Shown in pieces: positions 55,323 to 64,000 of a stretch of DNA of 64,000 bases (position 1 is its first letter; each line of letters starts with the position of its first letter). A program made the position numbers and the translations under genes. The notes beneath the pieces were generated by a model. That model was not told where the DNA came from. It did not search any database and worked only from the letters and a program-made list of their open reading frames with translations. This DNA comes from Flavobacterium sp. N502540. GTDB taxonomy: Bacteria; Bacteroidota; Bacteroidia; Flavobacteriales; Flavobacteriaceae. The stretch spans positions 4,774,001-4,838,000 of the forward strand of contig NZ_CP110012.1 in assembly GCF_025947365.1 (NCBI RefSeq), read 5' to 3'.

Positions 55323-57005
55323 TTAATTCGCTGCCGGAAGCCATGAACGGCCGTCTAATGACCAGCTTGTATTGATGGGTACACCAAACCATTGCAATGA
55401 AGAATAGGCGATATCTACCATCTTTGGAACTGCTCCTGTTGCAGTACCACATTTTAAAGAGGCTGTACTGTTTATCCATGTTGGAGTATTTGGAAAAGCA
55501 AGATTTACCTGCTGAACGCTTGAATCGGTAAAACTGTTTCCTGATCCGTTATCTCCTTTCCAATATCCAATAAGATTGGAGTAATCCGGATGTGAAACCG
55601 TAACTGAAGAACAGGTATAATTTAAAATCGAAGCTTCCGATAAGGCTTTGTTCCATACGCGCACCTCAGCAATATTTCCGTTTACATTGGCACCATAGGT
55701 GAGCGTTCCGTCCTGTCCTATCGCAAAAGGCAGTCCAGAAGTCAGACTTCCGAAACTGGCGCCAATAGCAGCCTGCCCCACAAAAGCACCGTCCTGATAC
55801 GTTTTAACCAATTTGGCTGTACGGTCTACTACAAGTGTCAAGTGATGCCATTTCCCATCATTGATTGTCCCACCAGAAATATCCACACGACTTTGAGTGT
55901 CCCCAATATTTACCTTCCATGTTCCTCCGGTATTGGCACAGATGACAAAACCTCGGTTTTTACCACTCACCCAGTTTTTATTCGAAACCAGCGAAGGATC
56001 ACTGCTATATCCTGATGTTTTTACTCGGCATTCCACTGTAAAACTCGAAGTTCCGAAATTGTAAAGTGCATTGGCTGTTGAAGCATAAATAGAATTGGAA
56101 TTAAAATTGACAAACTTACCCGTTATCGTTGTAGTGGGATCCACCGGTTTTTCGATTTTAGTCGACGTAAAGTTTTTATTGTTGAAAATGGTAAAGATGT
56201 TTCGTTCTTCGTAAGAACTTCCGCCATGAGATCCGCTGGAACCTGTAACAATCCCTCCGTGATCCGGCGCTACCACAACCAGCCAGTCTTCATTGGCATA
56301 ATTAGGTCTGTTCTTTAAAGCCGTTAAGATTTCACCTATGTAACCGTCTGTGGTTTCGATTGAAGATTTGTATTGTGGCACATTAAGCGAAAATCCGTAG
56401 CTGTGTCCTGCATGATCCACATCATCAAAATGCAAAAACAAGGCATCCGGATTGTCGTTTGTAAGTGCTGCTACCACTTCATTTTTAACAGCCAAATCGG
56501 TAGTGAGCGTTTTCTCTACATCAATCCCATCCACAATGTAGGTATTGATCGGTGCCCAATGCACGATTGACATAGTTTTTAAAGCCGAATTATACGTTTC
56601 AAGTCTTTTTAAAAAACTAGGATACGAGGTAAAATTCGGACTCGAAAATGAATTATCGGTTACGCCATGTTTCAAATGAGTCACGCCGGTAAGCATCGTC
56701 GACCAGCCGTTTCCACTCCACGTCGGTGCTTCGGTCAATGCATCTAAACTGTAAACCGCATTGGGTAATAAAGCATGAACATTAGGAGTATTGGCTCCCA
56801 TTAGGGCATCTCCACGACAGCCGTCGATTCCTATAATAAGCAATTTTCTGGTGCCACTGCTTAAAGCAGATTTGCCGGTTTTAGAGTTCGTTTTAGCATT
56901 TACTGCCTGTTCGTCTTTCGCAAGCGCTGGATCGTTGGTACAGGAAGTGACTAAAAGCACACTTGCAAGAATTGTAATGTAACTTAATCTAAAAATCTTT
57001 TTCAT
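55323..57005 (-). CDS. alkaline-phosphatase-superfamily lipoprotein with inserted LamG domain
   Basis: The 560-aa lipoprotein (lipobox LVTSC, Cys22) has a phosphodiesterase/nucleotide pyrophosphatase-type catalytic domain: metal Asp61 in IIGIDGCRGD, a nucleophile region PTWSGNGWST at 94-103, Asp197 and His201 in VDHAGH, Asp248-His249 in APDHGG and His260 in GSHGG. A LamG/concanavalin-like domain covers about 297-520. The closing part of the phosphatase fold (KMVDIAYSSLQWFGV then WSLDGRS) comes after it, so LamG is inserted inside the enzyme domain. It probably removes a phosphate or phosphonate ester group outside the cell and binds glycan or glycolipid through LamG. It is the last gene of the locus. 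Confidence 0.85.
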   Translation of the reverse strand: MKKIFRLSYITILASVLLVTSCTNDPALAKDEQAVNAKTNSKTGKSALSSGTRKLLIIGIDGCRGDALMGANTPNVHALLPNAVYSLDALTEAPTWSGNGWSTMLTGVTHLKHGVTDNSFSSPNFTSYPSFLKRLETYNSALKTMSIVHWAPINTYIVDGIDVEKTLTTDLAVKNEVVAALTNDNPDALFLHFDDVDHAGHSYGFSLNVPQYKSSIETTDGYIGEILTALKNRPNYANEDWLVVVAPDHGGIVTGSSGSHGGSSYEERNIFTIFNNKNFTSTKIEKPVDPTTTITGKFVNFNSNSIYASTANALYNFGTSSFTVECRVKTSGYSSDPSLVSNKNWVSGKNRGFVICANTGGTWKVNIGDTQSRVDISGGTINDGKWHHLTLVVDRTAKLVKTYQDGAFVGQAAIGASFGSLTSGLPFAIGQDGTLTYGANVNGNIAEVRVWNKALSEASILNYTCSSVTVSHPDYSNLIGYWKGDNGSGNSFTDSSVQQVNLAFPNTPTWINSTASLKCGTATGAVPKMVDIAYSSLQWFGVPINTSWSLDGRSWLPAAN

Positions 57006-57064
57006 TGGGTTGAATTGTTTTATGGTTACTATTTATTTACTTGTTTGAAACTTTTCCTGCAGGG

Positions 57065-57184
57065 ATATTATTTTTACTAATTATTAATTGATAATGGTTA
57101 ATTGTTAATTGTTACTTCTCACATCTTACTTCTCACATCTCACTTCTTGCTTCTTGCTTCTTGCCTCTTGCTTCTTGCTTCTAA
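57065..57184 (-). repeat. heptamer-period array in the gap after the HAD gene
   Basis: From 57114 to 57184 ten 7-bp units follow each other: ACTTCTC, ACATCTT, ACTTCTC, ACATCTC, then CTTCTTG-type units offset by one base. Just before, GTTAATT is repeated twice with the same period. It fills most of the gap between the HAD hydrolase and phosphatase genes. Confidence 0.8.
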
Positions 57185-57204
57185 CATTATTCACATCAAA
57201 CACC

Positions 57205-57885
57205 TCACTTCATAACACTATAAAGTGATGCCAGCGAATTTAATATATAATCCGGTTGGGCTGCTTCAAGCTGCTGTCTGGTTTGTGCGCCGGATAAAAC
57301 ACCAATAGTTACACCGCATTTGGCATTTTTACCTTCTTCAATATCTATCGCAGAATCTCCCGCTTTTAGTACTTTTGAAGCGTCTGTAATCGCAAATAAT
57401 TGCATGGCTTTGTATATCATATCCGGAAATGGACGTCCCAGCACTACATCATCAGCGGTGATTAAGGCATCGAATTGGTTTCCTTCCTTCCAGTTCAGTT
57501 TTTCTAATAAGGTATTCGCAACGTGACTGCTGTAGCCTGTGTTTAGTACCACTTTTACACCATCCTTTTTTAAATTTTCAAAAACATTTTCGACACCTTC
57601 AATAGGTAAAACGGAAGCTGAAAAATATTCATTGTCCAGTGTTTCTTTAAAATATTCGAATATTACATCTGATTTATTCCCGTCTGTGATGTTATTGTAT
57701 TCTAAAATATCCCTAATCGCCTGATGTTTTTCTTTTCCCGCTCCTAATGACAGTACCAATTCCAGAGAAACCCCGATCCCGAAGTTATTGATAGATTTAT
57801 GCAATGTTTTGTAAACTATGTTTTGCTCATTAATTGTTGTTCCTGCCATGTCAAAAACAACCATTTCAATTTCATTAATTTTCAT
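57205..57885 (-). CDS. phosphonatase-like HAD hydrolase (PhnX-like, TIGR03351 type)
   Basis: The 226-aa protein matches the phosphonatase branch of the HAD superfamily. The nucleophile motif is FDMAGTT (Asp12, with the Ala-Gly of phosphonatases). The cap has GAGKEKHQAIRDI with Lys51 and Lys53, candidates for the Schiff-base lysine. The usual HAD lysine is replaced by Arg in LGRPFPDMI, and the acidic motif is AGDSAIDIEEG. These features suggest cleavage of the C-P bond of phosphonoacetaldehyde or a close analogue. The neighbouring FAD oxidase is the known genomic partner of this clade. Confidence 0.85.
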   Translation of the reverse strand: MKINEIEMVVFDMAGTTINEQNIVYKTLHKSINNFGIGVSLELVLSLGAGKEKHQAIRDILEYNNITDGNKSDVIFEYFKETLDNEYFSASVLPIEGVENVFENLKKDGVKVVLNTGYSSHVANTLLEKLNWKEGNQFDALITADDVVLGRPFPDMIYKAMQLFAITDASKVLKAGDSAIDIEEGKNAKCGVTIGVLSGAQTRQQLEAAQPDYILNSLASLYSVMK

Positions 57886-57917
57886 TTTGTATATTTATTT
57901 TAAAAAATTTATAGTTT

Positions 57918-58057
57918 TTGGTTGGTGGTTAATGGTTGATGGTCTAAAATCTATTGTTTATTGCTCTAGAAAGCACCATAAATGTAGATTATAAACTATG
58001 ATGAATAATTTTCCTCATAACACATAACTCATAACTCATAACTCATAACTCACAATC
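57918..58057 (-). repeat. heptamer arrays in the gap between oxidase and HAD genes
   Basis: GTTGGTG, GTTAATG, GTTGATG occur near 57918-57938, and CATAACA, four CATAACT and CACAATC at 58016-58057. Both have a 7-bp period. Together they flank about 80 bp of unremarkable sequence. Confidence 0.75.
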
Positions 58058-58058
58058 C

Positions 58059-59216
58059 CTATGCATTAAAAATCATATCAATATTGTGTTTGGCAAATCC
58101 TGCGCTTCCCGTCATGCCCTTTCCTCCTATTCCGGTTATAATGTGAATATTTTGGTCAACAGTGTATTCGAAAATATCTTTGGTCTTGCATTGCGAGTAC
58201 ATTCCAAACCATCTGTTTTGGATTTCATAAGTAGGCAAATCGATTATCTTTTTGGCTTCTTCAATCATAAAATGATCAATGTCCATATTTAGATCAAATC
58301 CCAAAGAATCAATATCTTTTGCGGGAGCATACTCATGAGAATCTCCTAAAATCACTGAACCGTCAAGGGCTTGCTTGAACAGGATATGAACGCCGTACTT
58401 CTTCTCAAAACTATCCGGATTTTCTTTTGCTTTGATGGCCTGATACGATTTACATTCTTCAAACGATTCATATCTTCTGATCGTCAATCCCGTTAAAATA
58501 GAGCCGTCCAGTCTGTAATTATTCTGAGGTTTCGTCTGCAGCATCTGTAGTTTAGAAACAATCAGATCGCTGTTGTTGTAAATCTCAGGATATAATATTT
58601 TGAAATCACTTCCGTTACAAATAATAATTTTTGAAGCTTTGTATATTTCACCTGCAGCAGTTCTTGCTATTACTTCATCGTTTAGGTCCTGGGTTTCTAC
58701 AACCGTAGTGTTTACAAACAAATCAAGTCCAAGATTGGCTGTCATAAACTGATGCAATTTATGAATCATTGTGGATGGTTCAACGGTAACTTCCTGCGGA
58801 AAAAACAATCCTCCTTTACAATAGTCAGCACGTAAACCGTCATATTTATTCAGACATTGCTCTTTGGTCAGCAAATTAGATTCGTAATCATTCGAAATAT
58901 TAATCTGATGGAGTTCTTCAATCAATTGCAATTCTTCTTCATTTGAAGCCAGATAAACAGTTCCGTTCTGACGAAGATTGATCTCAAACTGCGATTGAAT
59001 ATCTTTATAAATCTTTAAACTTTCTTTTCCAAAATTCTGCCATTTTCGATCCATTCCGGACGGTACAACCTGTCCAAAATTTCTAACGGTCGCGCCTTCG
59101 GGTTTACTGTTTTTTTCCAGAATGGCAACCGACATTCCTTTTTTCAGGGCATGGTAGGCGTGAAATGTGCCCAGAACTCCTGACCCGACAATTATTAAAT
59201 CATACTTCTCTTTCAT
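58059..59216 (-). CDS. FAD-dependent amine oxidoreductase of the phosphonate-linked type (TIGR03364-like)
   Basis: The 385-aa flavoprotein has the Rossmann FAD motif IIVGSGVLGTFHA (residues 8-20), the DAO-fold segment GATVRNFGQVVPSG (about 41-54), and a C-terminal HIITGIGGKGMTGSAG. It is related to glycine oxidase-type enzymes. A clade of these oxidases is linked to phosphonatase-like HAD enzymes, and the HAD gene here is 173 bp downstream. It probably oxidises an aminophosphonate such as N-methyl- or hydroxy-aminoethylphosphonate to the aldehyde used by the HAD enzyme. The exact substrate is inference. Confidence 0.85.
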   Translation of the reverse strand: MKEKYDLIIVGSGVLGTFHAYHALKKGMSVAILEKNSKPEGATVRNFGQVVPSGMDRKWQNFGKESLKIYKDIQSQFEINLRQNGTVYLASNEEELQLIEELHQINISNDYESNLLTKEQCLNKYDGLRADYCKGGLFFPQEVTVEPSTMIHKLHQFMTANLGLDLFVNTTVVETQDLNDEVIARTAAGEIYKASKIIICNGSDFKILYPEIYNNSDLIVSKLQMLQTKPQNNYRLDGSILTGLTIRRYESFEECKSYQAIKAKENPDSFEKKYGVHILFKQALDGSVILGDSHEYAPAKDIDSLGFDLNMDIDHFMIEEAKKIIDLPTYEIQNRWFGMYSQCKTKDIFEYTVDQNIHIITGIGGKGMTGSAGFAKHNIDMIFNA

Positions 59217-59232
59217 GTTTGTGTTTTTATTT

Positions 59233-59362
59233 GTTTTTGGTTTATGGTTTGTTGTTTCAGGTTTCAGGTTTCAGGTTTCAAGTTTCAGGTTTCAGGTTTC
59301 CCACGGCGTCTCAAATCTTACATCTTGCATCTTGCATCTCATAACTCACATCTCATAACTCA
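59233..59362 (-). repeat. heptamer arrays reaching into the 3' end of the DUF5690 gene
   Basis: Ten units from 59233 to 59302 (GTTTTTG, GTTTATG, GTTTGTT, then GTTTCAG units) are followed, after a short break, by CATCTTG, CATCTTG, CATCTCA, TAACTCA, CATCTCA and TAACTCA at 59321-59362. The second array covers the last codons and stop of the transporter gene, so the protein's C-terminus (SYEM) is encoded by repeat units. Confidence 0.85.
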
Positions 59363-60629
59363 TAGCCGCATGAATTTTAGCAGTCTTTCTAAACTTCCTT
59401 TTAAAATAGTTAAAGGACATGATGGTAGTGATGATCCCAACAAAAGAGAGCAGATAAATACAGTTGGTAAAAAAGCTTAATAGGGAAATATTCTTGTCGC
59501 CAAAATTTTTGAAAAACAATACCAATACGCTTCCTAAGTAACCAAAAGCATCGGCGATGTAAATTAAAAATCCGGTATTTCCATCTATCTTGTAAGTGGC
59601 AATCATACGGTCAAAAAACAAACCGTTGAACGGAATGTAGCAAACGTACATTCCAAATCCGGAAATCATCATCCACAAAAGTGGCGACATTAAGTGCTTT
59701 TGAAACAATAAAGTTGTGATCCCTATAAGTACAGAACCCAGAAGCAATACCAAATGATAATTTTTGAAGGCTTTGTAGTTGTTTTTCATGCTTCCTAAAA
59801 ATCCTAAAATGACCAAAACAGATATCGCAATAGGAATCTCGGAATACATATAAATTGAAATACTTTCTTTGTATCCCAAAGAATCCCATAATTCTCTTGC
59901 AAAATTATCTCTGAATTCACGCATTGCCGTTAACATGGCATAGAAAATAATAAGTATGGTCAACGGAAAAGCAAATTGTCGGAATAATAATGCACGTTCA
60001 TTTTTATCTAAAGGTCTGCGTTTGGATCGCAGCGCTAAATCTTCGTCATCCGGATTTGGGATTTTTTCCAAAAACAATGAAAATACGATTAGCGGAACAA
60101 TAAAAAGCAATCCCGAAACAAAAGGCATCCAAAACTCATTGCATCCCAAAACCTTCAGAACAAATACTCCGACAGATTTTGCCGCTCCTGAAGAAACGAT
60201 AAAACTCGAGCATAAAATTACTCCCAGTAATTCAGTTGTTTTTCGGCCTTCGAGATAAGAGAAAACGATTCCCCAAATCATTCCTAAAGGCAATCCGTTG
60301 ATGAATAAAAATAGAATGTTGTAAGGTGCTGGTACCAAAGCAAAACCCAACAAAGCCAGTTCTGAAATGGCTATAAAACTGATTAAATATAAAATTCTCC
60401 TGGCCGACTTTAATTCGGATATGATTTTGATTCCTAAAAATTTAGAAAAAGTATAGCCTAAAACCTGTGCTAAAATGAGTAGAATTTTATAATCTATTCC
60501 CCAAAAAGACAACTGATAGAAAGTAGCGACCGTAAAAGGTTTTCTAAAGGCGTACATACAAAAATAAGTACCGAATGCCGCTATGGACGTTTTGAGTATG
60601 AACCTGAAATTAGACGCTTTTTTAGACAT
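59346..60629 (-). CDS. MFS-type transporter, DUF5690 family
   Basis: The 427-aa inner-membrane protein has about 12 helices and begins FGTYFCMYAFRKPF (about 19-32), like organophosphate transporters of the GlpT/UhpC group, with a Lys/Arg-rich loop near 205-220 (LRSKRRPLDKNER). It matches my memory of DUF5690 proteins. Position between the TonB receptor and two phosphonate-type enzymes suggests it carries the phosphonate from periplasm to cytoplasm. Confidence 0.8.
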   Translation of the reverse strand: MSKKASNFRFILKTSIAAFGTYFCMYAFRKPFTVATFYQLSFWGIDYKILLILAQVLGYTFSKFLGIKIISELKSARRILYLISFIAISELALLGFALVPAPYNILFLFINGLPLGMIWGIVFSYLEGRKTTELLGVILCSSFIVSSGAAKSVGVFVLKVLGCNEFWMPFVSGLLFIVPLIVFSLFLEKIPNPDDEDLALRSKRRPLDKNERALLFRQFAFPLTILIIFYAMLTAMREFRDNFARELWDSLGYKESISIYMYSEIPIAISVLVILGFLGSMKNNYKAFKNYHLVLLLGSVLIGITTLLFQKHLMSPLLWMMISGFGMYVCYIPFNGLFFDRMIATYKIDGNTGFLIYIADAFGYLGSVLVLFFKNFGDKNISLLSFFTNCIYLLSFVGIITTIMSFNYFKRKFRKTAKIHAAMSYEM

Positions 60630-60776
60630 TAGTTCTTAAGTTTTAACGTGATGGTTTTGTGATCAATGTAAAATAGGTACGGTCGTTTTAGAAACCCGTT
60701 GATTGCAGCAGATTTAAAAAAAAATAAACTGTAAAAATAAAATCTGCCAACATCCAACGGGTTAACTTATAGTTGT

Positions 60777-63653
60777 CTATAAATTATATTTTAAACCAAG
60801 ATTAAACTTCATTCCGTAATATTCTACCTGTTTTGGGCGGTTTGGTGTTTCTCCAAAATGGTACATCAAAGGCTCGTTCAATACATTGTTTACATCACTG
60901 AAAATGGTAAAATGATCTCCGATTTTATAGGAAGCAGAAAAATCAAGCGAGTTGTATTTACCGTAATAAATATCATTCATATCTGTATTTTTAGCATTGG
61001 CATCAAAACTTGTGGCATAAGCCCCTTTGTGGTTAAAGGCAGCTCTCACATTCAGTTTACCACTCTCATAAAACAGTTGCAAATTGTATAATTGTTTTGC
61101 CTGATAAGGTGTTGATACTTTTCTTCCGTTAGGATTGTTAGCATTTTTTCCTAAAGTCATTTCAGAGTCCATAAGAGTTGCATTGATTTGAGTTCCAAAA
61201 TATTTCAGGAATCCCGGCAAGAAGCTAAATCTCTTGGTAATTCCAAATTCAACTCCACCAATCCATGCATTTCCTCCGTTAGCAGGTGAACTGATTTCTA
61301 TATCAGGAATTCCGTTAATAGTACCCTGATAAGTATCGTCAAATATTGGATCTGTAATCGATTTGTAGAATACTCCGGCGTTAATGATTCCCACTTCGTC
61401 AAGGAAATACTCTCCCAACAAATCAAAGTTCCAGGAATAGGTTGGGTTCAAATTTGGATTTCCTCCTGCATACTCTCCGTCAATCGTGTTTAATGAACCT
61501 GCCGGTGAAATGTCTCCAAAATTAGGTCTTGCAAATGTTCTGGTTGTTGCAAAACGTAGGTTCAAATTCTCAATCGGAGTGTATTTTACGTGCAACATTG
61601 GAAGCACTGACGTATATGTTTTAGTATTCTCAGCATCTACCACCACATTGTTTTCTACTGTTTTACCGGTTACCTGTGTTATGGTATTGGTTACACGCAG
61701 ACCTCCCAAAACAGTCCATTTATTTGATAGATTATAGGTTGACATCGCATAAACAGAAGAGGTTGTCTCCCCTACATTAAAGTTTCTTCCTAATCCTTTT
61801 CCCAATTCCGGAATCTGCGAATCAGCAGGATTTAAAACCAGATTTGCTTTTGAGGTATTGAATAATTTTGTCATTCCGTCCGGAGATAAAACCGGACCGA
61901 AACTATTTCCAATCAAAGTACCTGTTTCTTTCCTTAAGTAATCTGTACCTCCCGGTTGAAGAATTAAATCAGAAGCATAGTTGGATAAATAAGGAGTTGG
62001 AGAACCTGTCCAGCTGTAGTATTCGTCTCTGAAAGTAGCGATACGATCTTTATCTGTTACTTTCGCTCCGAACTTCATTTTAAGATTCTCATTAAAATTG
62101 TGCTCGTAGTTTACAGCCGCAATAATATTATCTCTTTCTACGATATTGATTTTGTAAAGTTCTAAAGTAGAAAACTTCATTTTTGTCGGATCTGTTTTGA
62201 AATTTGGGTCGGAATAAAAATCAAATATTGACTTTGGATTGCTTGGATCCATAATTCCGCCATCAGCAGCCCAATACGCTCTCGGACCTCCCGCTCCACC
62301 GTTGGCAAGTGGCACTGTTTTTAAGTATTCAGGTTTAACACCTACTCCGGTTTGGTTGAACTGAATTAAAAAATAACTGTTGTCTTCTGCATTTGGAATG
62401 TTGCCATACTTAAACCTGTTTCGGTAAGAAGCAAGACTCCAGTCTAATTTTCCGTTCGCTAATTGATGTTTCCCTCCCAAATCAAGACCTAAAAATTGTG
62501 TCATTAACTGGTTGTGAATATCTTGCTGTTCCACTGTTAACGCATTTGTTGTACCGTTGAATTTATCAAATCTGATTCGGTGTTTGTAATGTGTTTCTTC
62601 ATCTGTAAGTCCGCCATAAGTTACTTTCAGAAAAATTTTATCTCTCGATGAAGGATTAAACTCCATTGCACCATTTAAACCTGTGGTTTTTCTAACTCCG
62701 GTGTAATCTCTCAACTCCAATCTGTAAACGCCCTGATCACCTTGTCTTCTTGCCTCGTAATTATCGGTAGCCCAGTTTCTGTCCCAATATGTACCATTGA
62801 TAATATATCCGAACTTTCCGTTTTTACTTTTGTCACCTATTGTAAGCGATCCACTATAAATTCCTTTATCCGATTTTTGATTGTATCCGCTAAAAACACT
62901 TGCTTTAATTGTTCTTTTCGTTGGAGCGGTTTGTGTAGTAAAATTGACGCTTCCGCCAATCGCATCACCATCCATGTCCGGTGTAAGCGCCTTAGTAGCT
63001 TCAACATAGGCGATAAGATCTGAAGGAAAAAAATCAAATGCGGTAGCTCTCGAAGTCGTTTCTTCTTCGGCAGTTGGAATTCGATTTCCATTAATTGTAG
63101 TCGACGACCAAAATGGCGGCAATCCTCTCACCGATACGAAACGTCCTTCACCCTGATCACGCTCTATCGAAACTCCCGGCATACGCTGTACGGTTTCGGC
63201 GGCATTACGATCCGGTAGTTTTCCTATCCCGTCGGCCGCGATAACGTTTACAATGCTCATCGATTTTTTTTGCATGTTCAGCGCTCTCGCTTCACTATTT
63301 CTTTGAGCCATTCCGCTCACAACAACTTCATTCAGTTCTTTGGAATTGGTTTGCAGTTGAATGATTCCTAACTTTAACTGTTGATTGTCTTTAATATCAA
63401 TTTTTATATTCTTTACCTCATATCCTATATAGGAGATCTGTAATTCAAAGCTACCCGATCCTACATCCTGAATTGTAAAATAACCACTAAAATCAGTTGT
63501 TGCTTTTTGATTATTAGACAGTACAATAGTTGCGCCCGGAAGTGGGGACTGCGCATCGGTAATCGTTCCGCTTATTGTTGCCTTTTGGGCGGTCATGTTT
63601 TGAGTAAAAAGTGCAACCGAAAAAATTAAAATTGCCTTGTAAATTGTTTTCAT
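60777..63653 (-). CDS. TonB-dependent outer-membrane receptor of the phosphonate-type locus
   Basis: The 958-aa receptor has a signal peptide (to about residue 22) and a CarboxypepD_reg domain (about 24-108). The TonB box is around LNEVVVSGM. The plug has the pattern NAAETVQRMPGVSIERDQGEG and RFVSVRGLPPFWSSTTINGNRIP, here at about 148-193, as in the Xanthomonas/Caulobacter TonB receptor family. The barrel ends in KFNLGLKYNL. It is the first gene of the minus-strand run and 147 bp from the transporter gene. It should import the locus substrate, probably an organophosphonate or its ester. Confidence 0.9.
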   Translation of the reverse strand: MKTIYKAILIFSVALFTQNMTAQKATISGTITDAQSPLPGATIVLSNNQKATTDFSGYFTIQDVGSGSFELQISYIGYEVKNIKIDIKDNQQLKLGIIQLQTNSKELNEVVVSGMAQRNSEARALNMQKKSMSIVNVIAADGIGKLPDRNAAETVQRMPGVSIERDQGEGRFVSVRGLPPFWSSTTINGNRIPTAEEETTSRATAFDFFPSDLIAYVEATKALTPDMDGDAIGGSVNFTTQTAPTKRTIKASVFSGYNQKSDKGIYSGSLTIGDKSKNGKFGYIINGTYWDRNWATDNYEARRQGDQGVYRLELRDYTGVRKTTGLNGAMEFNPSSRDKIFLKVTYGGLTDEETHYKHRIRFDKFNGTTNALTVEQQDIHNQLMTQFLGLDLGGKHQLANGKLDWSLASYRNRFKYGNIPNAEDNSYFLIQFNQTGVGVKPEYLKTVPLANGGAGGPRAYWAADGGIMDPSNPKSIFDFYSDPNFKTDPTKMKFSTLELYKINIVERDNIIAAVNYEHNFNENLKMKFGAKVTDKDRIATFRDEYYSWTGSPTPYLSNYASDLILQPGGTDYLRKETGTLIGNSFGPVLSPDGMTKLFNTSKANLVLNPADSQIPELGKGLGRNFNVGETTSSVYAMSTYNLSNKWTVLGGLRVTNTITQVTGKTVENNVVVDAENTKTYTSVLPMLHVKYTPIENLNLRFATTRTFARPNFGDISPAGSLNTIDGEYAGGNPNLNPTYSWNFDLLGEYFLDEVGIINAGVFYKSITDPIFDDTYQGTINGIPDIEISSPANGGNAWIGGVEFGITKRFSFLPGFLKYFGTQINATLMDSEMTLGKNANNPNGRKVSTPYQAKQLYNLQLFYESGKLNVRAAFNHKGAYATSFDANAKNTDMNDIYYGKYNSLDFSASYKIGDHFTIFSDVNNVLNEPLMYHFGETPNRPKQVEYYGMKFNLGLKYNL

Positions 63654-64000
63654 GGTTAATTTGTTTACAAATATTAAATTTATACAAGCAAATAAACAAT
63701 GATTTTTATAAATAGTAAATAATTGAAAATTATCTAATTGTTAAAGAAAAGAAAATTAAGGGGTGTAATTTGTTAAGTATTTGTAAAAAAACAGCTTTAT
63801 AATCCTTGAAATATTGACAGAATAGTGCTTGATTTACATCTTTAAAGTGAGGAAATTCAAGGAAAGTAGCTAATAAAATAATGCGCGGAGTATAAGTTAA
63901 GTATTGATTAAGCCTAACTTCCCTGGAAAGTCATTTTTTTACTATTTGTAAAATATTAATCTCTTTTTTTACCAAAAACAATAAAAAAAAAGTAATAAAA
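63654..64000. other. AT-rich upstream region of the receptor gene
   Basis: No gene is supported. A weak -7-like TTTATTTG (63689-63696, minus strand) lacks a -33 partner. GTTAAGTATT occurs twice (near 63773 and 63896), about 124 bp apart, and could be a regulator site, though this is weak. Confidence 0.35.

Overview
The window looks like chromosome from a Flavobacterium-type member of the Bacteroidota. The DNA is AT-rich and carries SusC/SusD and other TonB-dependent receptors with CarboxypepD_reg domains, a large adhesin with SprB repeats and a type IX secretion C-terminus, and promoters of the Bacteroidota TAnnTTTG -7 type. I see no rRNA, tRNA, CRISPR array, insertion sequence or prophage.

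Layout. (1) 1-8.0 kb, minus strand: ECF sigma factor, FecR anti-sigma factor, STN-containing SusC, SusD and a secreted PI-PLC/GDPD-like enzyme cut by the window edge. A 44-bp bipartite motif with identical spacing lies upstream of both the sigma and the FecR gene. (2) 8.5-17.3 kb: a tail-collar domain protein, a methyltransferase with a PRMT-like double-E loop, a 2031-aa adhesin with 16 SprB repeats, and an outer-membrane barrel protein. (3) 17.7-24.5 kb: bestrophin-like channel, OmpR-type response regulator, histidine kinase, Oar-like TonB receptor. (4) 24.9-30.8 kb, minus: hybrid kinase, stand-alone receiver, YaiO-like barrel with TPRs, HEAT-repeat membrane protein and processive GT2 glycosyltransferase, a probable regulated exopolysaccharide module. 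(5) 31.0-37.0 kb, minus: heavy-metal RND efflux operon in which pump and outer-membrane channel are one polypeptide. (6) 37.6-53.3 kb: an NRPS-independent siderophore locus (nitroreductase, PLP decarboxylase, IucA/IucC-GNAT fusion, N-hydroxylase, second IucA/IucC synthetase, MATE exporter), then a carrier protein plus adenylating enzyme, a convergent TonB-dependent receptor, and a divergent PepSY membrane protein. Three near-identical 17-bp sites at the three promoters mark it as a probable iron regulon. (7) 53.5-54.9 kb: a TPR protein and an XRE-cupin regulator. (8) 55.3-63.7 kb, minus: a probable organophosphonate-use locus with TonB receptor, DUF5690 transporter, FAD amine oxidase of the phosphonate-linked type, phosphonatase-like HAD hydrolase, and an alkaline-phosphatase-superfamily lipoprotein with an inserted LamG domain.

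Intergenic DNA is rich in repeats: several short arrays that all have an exact 7-bp period, two mirrored composite palindromic elements (17.4 and 24.7 kb), a tandem palindrome array (47.0 kb), and a tandem duplication of a gene 3' end with its terminator (48.9-49.3 kb). The most interesting candidates are the phosphonate locus, the iron regulon with its possible acylated siderophore, the shared ECF-type promoter motif and the PRMT-like methyltransferase.
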